Positions 52,787 to 62,580 of a stretch of DNA of 64,000 nt are shown piece after piece. The notes under the pieces are model-generated. The model saw only the letters and a program-made list of their open reading frames with translations. It did no database searches and was not told the origin of the DNA. Every line of letters begins with the position of its first letter. Position 1 is the stretch's first letter. The DNA is taken from the NCBI RefSeq assembly GCF_022427965.1, contig NZ_JAKTTI010000017.1, positions 1-64,000 of the forward strand, in the 5' to 3' direction. The translations under genes were made by a program, and so were the position numbers. Source of the DNA: Fredinandcohnia quinoae (lineage in GTDB: Bacteria > Bacillota > Bacilli > Bacillales > Bacillaceae_L).

Positions 52787-53877
52787 TTAATGCTCTCCTC
52801 CTCTTTTTTAGCTGACGACAAAACGCCTACACTGTAGGATGTTGAGGCCTGTGCAAAGCTAATAGATCTCCCCCTTGGTCTACTAGACCGATTAACCAAT
52901 GTAATTAAAAAAGTAATAATGAGCAGTAACAGGATACTACCGAACAATCCCTTCCACGGCCCAACGATAAATAACGTTAGCGAACGATCCAGTGAAAAAA
53001 TTATGATATTACTTAGTAGCAAATAGGCGAGCACATTTTCCCCCATTATCCGGAGAAAGCTCGAGCCTGCCTTCCACTTATCCAATGTTCTCGTAAAAAG
53101 ATAGGCTACATAGAGAACAAAGGTTGGCCCGATGATCCAGTAAATACTTGGCGGAAACCTTCCCGGTAATTGCATTTCATTAAATATCAGATAAGAAAGA
53201 AATAGAATCGATCCAACGACAGAGGTTAGGAAATATCTCCATTTAAAACCAATTCGATGTCTCGCAAAATACATCCCAATTAAGTAAAATGGGAAATATT
53301 GTACAACGGGGAAGGTTGGGAATTGCGTTGTACCAACCAGTAGTCCAAGCTGCGGAATCGTTACCTTGCTATAGTCAATCCAAGTTGTCCCCAATAGTAG
53401 TAGACAGATGATCCAAAATACAATGGGTCGATTAGAAATCCAAATTAAAATTGGAAAGAACACCAATCCCAATAAGATAATTATCGAAAAGGAAACTAAA
53501 AACTCAGACCACCCTGGGATTACATCTAATAATAGAATGGGTACGATTGTATTCATATTCAATGCCTGTTGACCAACATATACTTGAAACGCAATTCCCG
53601 AGAGATAAAATGCAAGTAAGGTTTTCAAACCAGTTAAAAGCATTTTTTTATAAATTAATTGGAACGTCTTCCGATAATAAGCTAGTTGACAAACATAACC
53701 AAAACAAAAAACAAAGCCAGAGAAGGTAATCAAATTAAAGAAGTTTATGCTATATTCAATTGATGGAAAGATCGATACATCACTAAAAAATTGCAATACG
53801 TGCGTATAGACCATCCCTATAACTAATAGCCCTTTAAAATAATCAATAGAATGATCACGAGTATCGATGGTCATCAC
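52783..53877 (-). CDS. acyltransferase family 3 membrane protein
   Basis: This 364-residue protein has about ten membrane helices and the family opening SIDYFKGLLVIGMVYTHVLQF with the conserved Asp-Lys and His. Acyltransferase-3 proteins O-acetylate sugars of cell-surface or secreted polymers. It is unusual to find one inside a catabolic sugar operon, coupled by an overlap to GH43. It may acetylate or handle a glycan that the other enzymes process. The substrate is unknown. Confidence 0.8.
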   Translation of the reverse strand: MMTIDTRDHSIDYFKGLLVIGMVYTHVLQFFSDVSIFPSIEYSINFFNLITFSGFVFCFGYVCQLAYYRKTFQLIYKKMLLTGLKTLLAFYLSGIAFQVYVGQQALNMNTIVPILLLDVIPGWSEFLVSFSIIILLGLVFFPILIWISNRPIVFWIICLLLLGTTWIDYSKVTIPQLGLLVGTTQFPTFPVVQYFPFYLIGMYFARHRIGFKWRYFLTSVVGSILFLSYLIFNEMQLPGRFPPSIYWIIGPTFVLYVAYLFTRTLDKWKAGSSFLRIMGENVLAYLLLSNIIIFSLDRSLTLFIVGPWKGLFGSILLLLIITFLITLVNRSSRPRGRSISFAQASTSYSVGVLSSAKKEEESIK

Positions 53878-53916
53878 TTCCTAATAAATATGAGTGGAAT
53901 GTCCTCTTGTCCCTTC

Positions 53917-55674
53917 TCAATCATTTATTTCCTTTATCCTTTCTAGCGCAATCTTTGGTGTGCGGTCCTCTTTTAACAATCCATTGACTTCCTGTTGCAC
54001 ATCCGTTATTTGCGTGTAACAATAGCCAGATATATATGGGATTTCTTTAATGGCATCTGTAATGCTACGGTAACGCTTTAAAAATGCTTCTTCCGTATCA
54101 ACCTGATTCCCATACCCCCATCCACTTTCATCGTTAAATGCGATTCCGCCGTATTCAGAGATTATAATTGGCTGTCCTTTATAGGAATAATCATTTGCAA
54201 ATGCATATTTATGATGATTATGAGGGATTTCATTATTCACAATTAACTCCTTATTTTTATAGCGATTATAAAATTTTTCACCAAACTCCTCATAGTCATG
54301 TAGGGTAATAATATCGGATACGGTATGCTCCCACCCATCATTGACAATAACAGGTCTTTGATCATCAATTGATTTTGATAAATAATAAATTGACTCCGTA
54401 AATGCTTGTTGCTTTTTATCTATTGCAATATGTGGAATTCCCCATGATTCATTGAAAGGGACCCAAGTAATAATTGATGGATGATTGTAATGCTGTTGCA
54501 TAACTTCGAGCCATTCCTTTGTAAAGTTTTCAACAGCTTTGTCTGAAAACTCATATGTGGCAGCCATTTCTGACCATACTAACAATCCTTTCTTATCACA
54601 CCAATATAAGAAGCGCTCATCTTCTAGTTTTTGATGTTTACGAACCCCATTAAATCCCATTTGAAGAGTTTTTTCGATATCCTCAATCATCGCTTGATCC
54701 GACGGTGGTGTTAGCATCGTGTCCGTCCAATAGCCTTGATCGAGTAACAGCTTTTGATAGAGTGGTCGATTATTAAGAAGGACTTTCCCATCTTTTATCG
54801 AAACTTTTCGCATTCCAAAATAGGATGTAACTTCATCTACTAACCGTTCACCTTCATATAAGGAAAATGTAACATAATATAAATGAGGATGCTCAGGCGA
54901 CCAAAGCATAATCTTCCATTCATGAATTTCAGATAATAGATCCACTTCAAATTGCATCGTTGATCGATTAGGTGTAAATGAAAATTGTTTTATTTCCTTT
55001 CCATTAAATCGAATTGTTGTCTCTACACTTACATGTCGATCAACATCGCCATTCAAGGTATAATCAAATGCAACTGAATCTGTATCAATTTTCGGTGTAA
55101 TTTTCACATTCTCAATACTTTTACGCTCAAGAAACTCTAACCATACCGTTTGCCATATACCTGTTGTCTGTACATACCAGCAGCCAAAATTATCCTCCTT
55201 CCATCGTTGTTTCCCTCTCGGCTGGAAACAGCTTTGACTGTCCTCTACCTTCACAACTAATTCATTTATTGCTCGTGTCGTAATGGCATGTGTAATGTCA
55301 AATGAAAATGCCGCATTACCCCCTACATGATCACCAATATAAGCACCGTTCACCCACACTTTTGTTACATAGTCTGAAGCTTGAAATCGTAAAATTACTC
55401 GTTTTCCAATTTGCTCTGTTGCAACTTCAAATGACCTTTGATACCAGACATACTTATGAAATGCTTCATCTCCAATTCCACTTGCTTTTGTCTCATACGT
55501 GTAGGGCACCTGAATTTCTGTTGTAGTCGTTACATTCTCATACCATCGATCACGTTCACCTATATTTTGATCATCAAATGCGAATTTCCATGTTCCATTT
55601 AAGTTCACCCATGAATCACGTTGAAATTGTGGACGAGGGTATTCTGTTCGTTGATACGTCATTGTCGTTTTCAT
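53917..55674 (-). CDS. glycoside hydrolase family 2 (beta-glycosidase)
   Basis: This 585-residue protein starts at ATG after AAAAGGAG. It has the sugar-binding jelly roll (about 10-175), the immunoglobulin-like domain (about 180-275) and a TIM barrel (about 280-585). The acid/base Glu lies in PFNESWG near 407 and the nucleophile Glu in IISEYGG near 504. It lacks a signal peptide. At 585 residues it is a short GH2, without the late domains of LacZ. Galactosidase, glucuronidase or arabinopyranosidase activity is possible. It is 16 bp from the permease gene. Confidence 0.88.
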   Translation of the reverse strand: MKTTMTYQRTEYPRPQFQRDSWVNLNGTWKFAFDDQNIGERDRWYENVTTTTEIQVPYTYETKASGIGDEAFHKYVWYQRSFEVATEQIGKRVILRFQASDYVTKVWVNGAYIGDHVGGNAAFSFDITHAITTRAINELVVKVEDSQSCFQPRGKQRWKEDNFGCWYVQTTGIWQTVWLEFLERKSIENVKITPKIDTDSVAFDYTLNGDVDRHVSVETTIRFNGKEIKQFSFTPNRSTMQFEVDLLSEIHEWKIMLWSPEHPHLYYVTFSLYEGERLVDEVTSYFGMRKVSIKDGKVLLNNRPLYQKLLLDQGYWTDTMLTPPSDQAMIEDIEKTLQMGFNGVRKHQKLEDERFLYWCDKKGLLVWSEMAATYEFSDKAVENFTKEWLEVMQQHYNHPSIITWVPFNESWGIPHIAIDKKQQAFTESIYYLSKSIDDQRPVIVNDGWEHTVSDIITLHDYEEFGEKFYNRYKNKELIVNNEIPHNHHKYAFANDYSYKGQPIIISEYGGIAFNDESGWGYGNQVDTEEAFLKRYRSITDAIKEIPYISGYCYTQITDVQQEVNGLLKEDRTPKIALERIKEIND

Positions 55675-55689
55675 CTGAGTACTCTCCTT

Positions 55690-56580
55690 TTATCCTTTTA
55701 TTCCTGTAAGGCTGATGCCTTTTACAATTTGTTTTTCAAATATTAAAAATGCAATAATAACTGGTATAGAAGCAATAGCATTTGCAGTCATCGGTAACAC
55801 ATATGCCTGAGAATAAGTCGAGTTAAACACTGGTAGACCTACTGGTAATGTGTATAAGGACTCTGACAATATTGATAAATATGGCCATAAAAAGTTATTC
55901 CATGAACCAATAAAAGTAAAAATACCAATTGCTGATAAAGCTGGTTTTGCCAATGGTAATACGATTTTATAAAACAGCTTAAAATTCGAACATCCATCAA
56001 TAATCGCACTCTCAATAACTTCCTTTGGTACATTATCAAAAAAGCTTTTCAGTATAATGACACCTAATGGGGAAGCAATCATCGGAAGGATTAAACCGGC
56101 ATAAGAATCAAGTAATCCCAAACTCTTAGCAACCTCATAGAGTGGTATAATCGTTGCTTCGCCAGGAATCATTAACCCTAATAAAAAGAAAATAAAGATC
56201 AAGTTTTTATATCGGAATTTCATTTGCGAAAGAGCAAATGCAGCAAGTGATGTAATAAGCAATGTCAAAAAGGTTGTAATTACTCCAACAACCAAACTAT
56301 TGAGTAGCCAACGGAAGATTAAACTATCAAAGATGATATTTGCATAGTTTTCAAACGAGTATGGTGGTAAAAACCAAGCCAATGGTTCAGTTGTTGAAAA
56401 TCCCTCTGGTTTTATCGAGACAAATAACATCCAAATGATCGGAAAAATAAAAGCAATCGCTATAATAAATGCTAACGAAACCTTTAGTCGTAATTTAGGA
56501 TCACGGTTTCTTTGTAATAGCTTGCTTTTCTGTTTGGTCACTTGGATAGCATTGTCTCTCGATATTTGAGGTGCGCCCAT
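55690..56580 (-). CDS. sugar ABC transporter permease, MalG/UgpE type
   Basis: This 296-residue protein has six membrane helices after a charged cytoplasmic start, and the EAA loop ESAIIDGCSNFKLFYKIVLP. The C-terminus IVKGISLTGIKG is typical of the UgpE branch. Its ATG overlaps the stop of the first permease. It serves the glycosidase operon. No ATPase gene is present, so a shared MsmX-type ATPase is assumed. Confidence 0.92.
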   Translation of the reverse strand: MGAPQISRDNAIQVTKQKSKLLQRNRDPKLRLKVSLAFIIAIAFIFPIIWMLFVSIKPEGFSTTEPLAWFLPPYSFENYANIIFDSLIFRWLLNSLVVGVITTFLTLLITSLAAFALSQMKFRYKNLIFIFFLLGLMIPGEATIIPLYEVAKSLGLLDSYAGLILPMIASPLGVIILKSFFDNVPKEVIESAIIDGCSNFKLFYKIVLPLAKPALSAIGIFTFIGSWNNFLWPYLSILSESLYTLPVGLPVFNSTYSQAYVLPMTANAIASIPVIIAFLIFEKQIVKGISLTGIKG

Positions 56581-57453
56581 TTAGTTCTCCCCCGATCTTT
56601 GACTCTTTAATTGAATAATAGAGAGAATTAATAAAATAAAGAATAGCCCATATGACATCGTTGCGGCATAACCAAGGTTATTTTGCTTAAAGCCCGCTTC
56701 ATAAATATATTGAATTAATGGCCTTGTTGCTCCACCAGGTCCACCACCTGTAATTAAGAGAATCTGAGCAAATACTTTATAAGATGCGAGTATTTGCAAC
56801 AACACAATGACCCGTCCAATCGGTATTAACTGTGGTAAGGTGATATGCCAGAACATATCCCAACGGGAAGCACCGTCAATTTCACTAGCTTCATATAATG
56901 ATTCTGGTATATCCTGCAGTGCTGCCAGAAATAAAATCATATTAAATCCAACCGTCCACCATAACGTAACAATAACAATCGTTACCCATGCAAGTCCCTT
57001 ATCCGCCATCCAAAACGGTTCAGCATTTATGCCAATCGCATGGAGAAATGAGTTGACGAACCCATTGTATGGTTGCAGCATGAAAATCATCAAAAAGGAT
57101 ATAACGGAAACGGATAATATACTTGGGATAAAAAAGGAACCGCGGAAAAATGTTTTAAATTTCGAATTAAGATTAGCTAATAGCGCTAAACCTAATGCCA
57201 ATAAAACCATTGTTGGCGTTGTTAAAATAACAAAAAAGGTTGTATTCCATAGCGTTCGCCAAAAATGCTTATCTGCAAACATTTTTTGATAATTTTCTAA
57301 TCCCACGAATTCTAATTTACGAACCAATGTCCAATCATACAAACTCATTTCTAACCCTTTAAAGATTGGAAAAATCGTAAAAACAACATACGCAAGAAAA
57401 AAGGGCAGTAAAAAGGGAACCGCTTTCAAATCCAGAATCCATTTCTTATTCAT
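56581..57453 (-). CDS. sugar ABC transporter permease, MalF/UgpA type
   Basis: This 290-residue protein starts at ATG after AAAGGAGG. It has six membrane helices and the EAA loop YEASEIDGASRWDMFWHITLP-like pattern in the C-terminal half. With the next gene it forms the pore of the importer for the glycan fragments handled by the GH2 and GH43 enzymes. Confidence 0.92.
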   Translation of the reverse strand: MNKKWILDLKAVPFLLPFFLAYVVFTIFPIFKGLEMSLYDWTLVRKLEFVGLENYQKMFADKHFWRTLWNTTFFVILTTPTMVLLALGLALLANLNSKFKTFFRGSFFIPSILSVSVISFLMIFMLQPYNGFVNSFLHAIGINAEPFWMADKGLAWVTIVIVTLWWTVGFNMILFLAALQDIPESLYEASEIDGASRWDMFWHITLPQLIPIGRVIVLLQILASYKVFAQILLITGGGPGGATRPLIQYIYEAGFKQNNLGYAATMSYGLFFILLILSIIQLKSQRSGEN

Positions 57454-57567
57454 AATTGACCTCCTTTAAGAAAGGATATAGAACATATAAATGGTGGAAC
57501 CTGACCCCTAACATTCATCAATTTGCCTGAGGCCAGACTCCTTTTAACGAATCTATGACTCTATTGC

Positions 57568-58869
57568 TTAATCACCAATAAGCTCGGTCACTTCTGATTC
57601 AATATTTGAAAATACTTCTTCAACACTAGCGTTATCTGCCCATAACATATCTAGATTACGAACGAAAATATCTTGAATACCGCGCGCATGAACTGTTTTG
57701 TCAGCGAATTTTACAAAATTGGCTACCTCAGCGTATTCACTGCGATATGGCAATTCTTTAAATTCAGCTGATTCAATGACAGTGTCTTTTGATGGTATAT
57801 GACCTGCTTCTGCCCACATCACACCATTATCTGTCATGAACTTCATGAATTCCACAGCACCTTTTTGTACCTCTGCATCTACATCATCATAATAAGGTAA
57901 GACGAATGTATGTGAACTTGCCCATGCTGCATTTTCTCCAAACATATTTGGGAACGCCATTGGCGTAAAGTTTAAACCGTCTGTCTTTTCCCAAATACCT
58001 GTTGCCCATACACCTGTAGCCAATACAGCCGCATTCCCAGATTGGAAGTCTGCATAAAAGTCAGCTAGATTTAAAGGGATCACTTCTTGTTTATAGTAGA
58101 GATCATATACATAATTTGCTGCAGCAATAGCTTTCTCTTCATCTAACACATACTCTGGATTTTCCAAATCACCTGAAACGATGTGCTCTCCACCCATTTG
58201 GTTATATAATGCCCACCATATACGATATGGGTCCTCACCAGCAGATGAAAATGAAAACGCCATTTTATCATCAGGTAATGCTTCTTTAAGGGAAGTTAAG
58301 AATTGAACAAATCCCTCAGGAGTTTCTTCCATCTTCGGAGTACCATCGTCATTAAGGAGGCCCGCTTCCTTCACAAGATCATTATTTATATACATAATCT
58401 CTGGATGAGTATCAAATGGTACTGCATAATTTTTCCCTTCAAAAATTGTGGCCTCTAATACATTTTGATTAAATTCATCCCATTTTAGCCCCACATCTGA
58501 AGCATAATCATCTATGTTGGTAACAAGGCCTTGGCTAACTAATTCAGGTAAAACGTGACTGTGCGAAATCGCTAGGTCAGGGCCTTTTCCGGATCCAATA
58601 CTTGTCAGTAACTTTGTGTAATATTCATCATACTCTTGCAACACATTGTTAACGAAGTACTTGTCTTGACTCTCGTTAAACTTTTTAACAATTGCATCCA
58701 TGAATTCTGCATCCCCGCCACCAAACATGTTCCACATCACAACCTCAGTTGCACCTTCTGGAATCTCAACATCATTTCCAGCCGAATTAGAACTACCTTT
58801 GTCTGAACATGCAGCCAAAACCATAGTTGCAAGTACAACTCCCACAAGAATCGTATACCACTTCTTCAT
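57568..58869 (-). CDS. sugar-binding lipoprotein of the glycosidase operon
   Basis: The second of two adjacent ATGs has the best spacing to GGAGG, giving 433 residues. The lipobox is VLAACSDKG with Cys at about 21. The two-lobed family 1 binding fold is seen (ATEVVMWNMFGGG at the start, ALYNQMGGEHIVSG in the middle). It is the first gene of the operon and binds a short oligosaccharide, probably plant- or wall-derived. Its promoter carries a perfect inverted repeat. Confidence 0.9.
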   Translation of the reverse strand: MKKWYTILVGVVLATMVLAACSDKGSSNSAGNDVEIPEGATEVVMWNMFGGGDAEFMDAIVKKFNESQDKYFVNNVLQEYDEYYTKLLTSIGSGKGPDLAISHSHVLPELVSQGLVTNIDDYASDVGLKWDEFNQNVLEATIFEGKNYAVPFDTHPEIMYINNDLVKEAGLLNDDGTPKMEETPEGFVQFLTSLKEALPDDKMAFSFSSAGEDPYRIWWALYNQMGGEHIVSGDLENPEYVLDEEKAIAAANYVYDLYYKQEVIPLNLADFYADFQSGNAAVLATGVWATGIWEKTDGLNFTPMAFPNMFGENAAWASSHTFVLPYYDDVDAEVQKGAVEFMKFMTDNGVMWAEAGHIPSKDTVIESAEFKELPYRSEYAEVANFVKFADKTVHARGIQDIFVRNLDMLWADNASVEEVFSNIESEVTELIGD

Positions 58870-58901
58870 CATTTCCTCCCCCTTTTTTATCCATTTCATT
58901 T

Positions 58902-58939
58902 AATACAAATAATCTGTTTAATTACAGATTATTTGTATT
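58902..58939. promoter_or_regulatory. perfect 16-bp inverted repeat, operator of the glycosidase operon
   Basis: AATACAAATAATCTGT and ACAGATTATTTGTATT are perfect complements across 6 bp. On the minus strand the pair starts just downstream of the expected transcription start, an ideal place for a repressor. The ArsR-type regulator gene next door is the likely binder. It could also act as an RNA stem in the leader. Confidence 0.75.
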
Positions 58940-58946
58940 TATCAAT

Positions 58947-58975
58947 AGAATACGCTTACATTTCAGAATAGTCAA
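58947..58975 (-). promoter_or_regulatory. promoter of the glycosidase/ABC operon
   Basis: On the minus strand TTGACT (58975-58970), 17 bp, then TATTCT (58952-58947). The start site would fall about 7 bp on, beside the inverted repeat. Confidence 0.7.
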
Positions 58976-59002
58976 TATAATTTGGACAGCAATTTTCGAT
59001 AA

Positions 59003-59037
59003 AAAATCCATCAAATTTACTTTTTGATGGATCTTTC
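59003..59037 (-). terminator. terminator of the ArsR-type regulator gene
   Basis: On the minus strand GATCCATCAAA pairs with TTTGATGGATT and six T follow, 15 bp after the stop codon. Confidence 0.8.
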
Positions 59038-59051
59038 ATGTAATATTCTTT

Positions 59052-60011
59052 TTAGTCAGCATCACGAAATGATATCTTCAGTTTAATATCCTGTGGATGA
59101 TCTCCGAATTCTTTGCCAAATAAATTAAACCCACCTTTGTGAATCGCATCATCTCTGATACCTATCCGAAAGGTTAAAAAGTTAGAGTCCAGAAGGTTCA
59201 AATCATGAATTGTAGCATTAGATAAGTGGACATCATCAATCGTTGTTTGATGATTCGTTACCTTCCATGTCTTTAATATTCCATACTGCGTGCTTGTCGT
59301 TTCACTCCACGAAATTGGATTAAGTTTTCCTGGTCGATCCCCATAATCTCCTGGACTCGTCCACGTTCCAATATCAACACCATTTAACCAAATTGTGATA
59401 TCCGACAACCAATTTTGATCATAATTAGGAGCTTCTGAGCAGATCTCTAAGGATAACTGTAGCTCATCTATCAGAACATCTCCAGGAATCATAAGCGGGA
59501 ATTTATATTCAAAATACCCTTTCCTCGTCCATAGTAATTGCGCATTCATTCTAACAGGGCTATAGAAATGAACAGGCTCATCCTCTGGAATAATAAGTCC
59601 ATCATGATTCGCAATGCCACATGTAGGATACACATGAAAATCAACATAATGCCCGATTGGCATCTCTACTTCATAAATTTTATGATCATTCGCTGGATCC
59701 TTTATTGCATTTAATTGAATATGAATATCATCAAAATTTCGCGCACAAACCTTCATCGCACCTCTACTTGCAGGCCGAAGCTCAGTTAGAATCAACCCCG
59801 AATCCTCCAAAACCTTTACATGAGAAGCAATTGTAGATACTGGTTTATCGAGGCTTTCTGATAACTCGTGAATATTCATTGTCCCTTTATTCAGCAAATA
59901 AATAATCTTCAAGCGAACTTCTGAGGATAAAGCATGAGCAACCTTTTGTAAATGATCCGCATTATTAATCGATAGTTCTAACAATTCTTCCCCCTCAATC
60001 CTCTTTAACAA
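59052..60011 (-). CDS. ArsR-type regulator with large C-terminal ligand domain
   Basis: This 319-residue protein has an ArsR winged helix (about 15-95) with LSSEVRLKIIYLL and MNIHELSESLDKPVSTIASH, and no metal-site CVC. About 220 further residues form a beta-rich, jelly-roll-like domain (GHYVDFHVYPTCGIANHDG, FEYKFPLMIPGDVLIDELQL), far longer than a normal ArsR. It probably binds a sugar or glycoside and controls the adjacent operon through the 16-bp inverted repeat. A near-perfect GTTTATA/TATAAAC dyad at 60019-60039, just upstream of its start, may be autoregulatory. Confidence 0.82.
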   Translation of the reverse strand: MLKRIEGEELLELSINNADHLQKVAHALSSEVRLKIIYLLNKGTMNIHELSESLDKPVSTIASHVKVLEDSGLILTELRPASRGAMKVCARNFDDIHIQLNAIKDPANDHKIYEVEMPIGHYVDFHVYPTCGIANHDGLIIPEDEPVHFYSPVRMNAQLLWTRKGYFEYKFPLMIPGDVLIDELQLSLEICSEAPNYDQNWLSDITIWLNGVDIGTWTSPGDYGDRPGKLNPISWSETTSTQYGILKTWKVTNHQTTIDDVHLSNATIHDLNLLDSNFLTFRIGIRDDAIHKGGFNLFGKEFGDHPQDIKLKISFRDAD

Positions 60012-60326
60012 AAGTATAGTTTATAACATAAATATAAACCATTTTTATGTATTAAAACAAGTTTTATATTTAAAAGTTGGTAATATACTACTTTTTCTCT
60101 GAGTATAGGACAATGGAATAGGATCTAAACAACGTATTTTCACATACTGTACTACTTTGTGTAATGAACAAATCAAATTAAGAAGGTGTTGTTATCATTG
60201 AATAAGCCTACTATCTTGAAATCTTTATTTTCTATCGTTATTATATAAAAATAATTTTTATTGCCGATATTTAACTTATATCATTTATTTAGTTGTACAA
60301 ATATTTTTTAATCAAGGGAGCATCTT
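60012..60326. other. 315-bp region with autoregulatory dyad and sigma-D-type promoter
   Basis: It holds the dyad GTTTATA-N7-TATAAAC (60019-60039) before the regulator gene and, at 60263-60270, a perfect GCCGATAT ahead of the HemAT-like gene. A 16-codon frame at 60199 with a ribosome site looks like a remnant or a leader peptide. Confidence 0.6.
60244..60270 (+). promoter_or_regulatory. sigma-D-type promoter of the HemAT-like gene
   Basis: GCCGATAT (60263-60270) is an exact motility -10. At the 15-bp distance the -35 reads TATA rather than TAAA; TAAA occurs at 13 bp. It lies 57 bp before the start codon. Confidence 0.65.
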
Positions 60327-61625
60327 ATGAGTATTTTTGCAAAAAAGGAAAAGACAGTAGCTTTACTAGAAGAAGCGAATAAACAAAGACAATTCGTAAG
60401 GATCGAGATCCATAATGATCGAGATTTAATGCAGCAACTATCCATCATCGATCTCACTTTAGACGATCTAGCGGTAGCGAGGGCATTACAACCACTTATT
60501 CAAGAGAACATTTCAACTATCTATAATCCAATGTATAACAACCCTTTTCCGGGTATTCGAAGTGTAGTTGATATGACACCAATAGGTATTGATTTAGCAG
60601 GCAGCCAGCAATATGTCGTTAGCTTTTTTGACGGGATCATTGACGATAAGTTCGCTGGGAAAAGATATCAGCTTAGTAAATATTATTTAAAGACTGGTGT
60701 AGAGGTTAAATGGTATCTTTGCACAAACCAAGCATTTATAAACAACATACTTGATCTCATTAAAGAAGCATATAAGGACGATTCTGAAAGTATTGCACTT
60801 GCATCTAAAGTGATTAGTAAACTTTTCAATTTAGAACTCCAGCTTTGTCTTTCAGCACTGCAGGAGCTTCAAAATGAGGCTGCAGCAACGAAGGAAATTC
60901 AAGCAAAACAGAATATCAAAGGAACCATTGGCGCTATTACAGAAGACTTGGCTGCCATGTCTGAAGAGGTTGGGGCGTCCGTTGAAGACGTCATTGTTCG
61001 GTCTGAAGGTATAAAGACATATTTAAATGAAGGCCTACAATCTTCTATCATCACAGCAGAAACTTCCGCATCAGGAAGAAAACAGTTAGATCAAGTAATT
61101 GAACAAACGGTTTCCCTAAAAGATAGTGTTCATCACATTCAAACGAGTATCAGTTCATTGGAAACAAACTCAAGAGAAATTGGAGATATCGTTGCAGTGA
61201 TCACTTCCATTGCAGATCAAACAAATCTTTTGGCTCTTAATGCCGCTATCGAAGCAGCGAGAGCAGGAGAACATGGTAAAGGGTTCTCTGTTGTAGCAGC
61301 TGAAGTCAGAAAGCTAGCTGAACAAACAAAGTTATCTTCAAATAATATAACTGAACTAGTTATCTCAACAACTCAGCAAATTGAAGATGTTGTACACCAA
61401 ATAAATAATGTCAATTCGAAAACTGTGTTAGTTAACCAAAATGTCCTTGAAACTGCAGAAAGCTTTGATGAAATTCTAACTGCAAGTAAAACAAGCAGAG
61501 AACAAAATGAACGAAATAACCAAGAAATCATTAAATTTACAAATATTTTAAAAGAGATTGGCAAAGCCGATTCAAAAGTAGCAGATTTAGCAGATAATCT
61601 AAATGAAACGATGCAAGGATATTAA
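60327..61625 (+). CDS. hemAT: HemAT-like globin-coupled chemotaxis transducer with Tyr at the haem-ligand position
   Basis: This 432-residue soluble receptor starts at ATG after AAGGGAG. Residues 25-185 align along their length with the HemAT protoglobin domain ([39 protein letters not shown]). The B-helix Tyr70 is kept, but the proximal His of HemAT (...ASIHLRIG...) is Tyr120 here (...SKYYLKTG...). The rest is the signalling coiled coil with the hairpin tip [19 protein letters not shown] near 300. It would be an oxygen or other sensor that talks to CheA. Without the His, haem binding is doubtful or of a new kind. Confidence 0.9.
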   Translation: MSIFAKKEKTVALLEEANKQRQFVRIEIHNDRDLMQQLSIIDLTLDDLAVARALQPLIQENISTIYNPMYNNPFPGIRSVVDMTPIGIDLAGSQQYVVSFFDGIIDDKFAGKRYQLSKYYLKTGVEVKWYLCTNQAFINNILDLIKEAYKDDSESIALASKVISKLFNLELQLCLSALQELQNEAAATKEIQAKQNIKGTIGAITEDLAAMSEEVGASVEDVIVRSEGIKTYLNEGLQSSIITAETSASGRKQLDQVIEQTVSLKDSVHHIQTSISSLETNSREIGDIVAVITSIADQTNLLALNAAIEAARAGEHGKGFSVVAAEVRKLAEQTKLSSNNITELVISTTQQIEDVVHQINNVNSKTVLVNQNVLETAESFDEILTASKTSREQNERNNQEIIKFTNILKEIGKADSKVADLADNLNETMQGY

Positions 61626-61713
61626 AGGTTTACCAAGAAGAGGAATCCGGTATTAAGTGTAGAATCATTTAATATAGTAAAAATAGAATGTGCGAATAGA
61701 AAGGTGTGGCGAA

Positions 61714-62352
61714 TTGAAAAGATTGTCTTTACCTTTATTGATCTTCGTTTCAAGTGTACTATATATTTTTATTATTCCGGATGAACCTCTTCTGTTTAAA
61801 CTCACCTTCAAGTTAATTCCGATGTGGTTAATTATTACGTATGCATTTATTCATTATCGGGAAAATCGTTCCTTCACTAGTAAAATGATAGTTACAGGAT
61901 TAATATTTTGTATGTTTGGGGATGGATTGCTCCATTGGTTCCTAATAGGATTATCGGCCTTTTTGTTAGGCCATATTTTTTATATAATTGCGTTCTTTAA
62001 GGAGTGGCATTTTTCCCTCATCCGTGTTCTATCCATAATTCCTATCGGTTTTTATGCAATTTTTATTGGTAATCGCCTTACTAGCTCCCTTATTGAAGGT
62101 GGGAATATCACTTTATTAATCCCTGTTATTGCATACTTAATCATCATTTCGATCATGGCATGGTCTGCAATCATGACCAATAATAGGTGGGCCATTATGG
62201 GGAGTATTCTATTTGTTATATCAGATTCAATCTTAGCATGGAATCGGTTTGTTTCGGACGTCCCTTACTCAGCCATCTTAATTATGACGACCTATTACAC
62301 AGCCCAGTTTTTTATAGCCAAAAGTATTATATTTTTTCAAAAAAGGGACTGA
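61714..62352 (+). CDS. YhhN-family membrane protein (lysoplasmalogenase-like)
   Basis: The TTG 8 bp after AAAGGTG gives 212 residues; a GTG eight codons earlier has no ribosome site. About eight membrane helices, with the family residues GDGLLH, GHIFY and SDSILAWNRF. Relatives hydrolyse the vinyl-ether bond of lysoplasmalogen. Plasmalogens are not typical of aerobic bacilli, so the substrate here is uncertain. A single gene, ended by the hairpin at 62448-62490. Confidence 0.85.
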   Translation: MKRLSLPLLIFVSSVLYIFIIPDEPLLFKLTFKLIPMWLIITYAFIHYRENRSFTSKMIVTGLIFCMFGDGLLHWFLIGLSAFLLGHIFYIIAFFKEWHFSLIRVLSIIPIGFYAIFIGNRLTSSLIEGGNITLLIPVIAYLIIISIMAWSAIMTNNRWAIMGSILFVISDSILAWNRFVSDVPYSAILIMTTYYTAQFFIAKSIIFFQKRD

Positions 62353-62447
62353 GACAACACTAAAGTTCTGAACTATCGAATTTAATAAGCATGTCGTAGT
62401 CTAAATAAAGAGGCATTTATAATTTTCAATACTGAAATTAAATAACT

Positions 62448-62490
62448 GAACTAATTCAGATAGCAAGTATGAATTAGTTCGGTTATTTTT
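62448..62490 (+). terminator. terminator of the YhhN-type gene; second copy of the dispersed hairpin
   Basis: GAACTAATTC pairs with GAATTAGTTC around the same 13-base loop as at 12391-12438, then GGTTATTTTT follows. Confidence 0.8.
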
Positions 62491-62580
62491 ATGCATAAAG
62501 GGCCGGTCTTTTTGATTTCAAGGTATATCCTAATCATTACGTGGTTTCATGAGTAACTTTCTACCTTCAACATAAGGAAT

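Noticed and set aside
60199-60249. 16-codon frame with ribosome site before the HemAT-like gene
   Set aside because: Too short to support as a gene; the sigma-D-type promoter lies after it, so it is not in that transcript. Kept only as a possible remnant.
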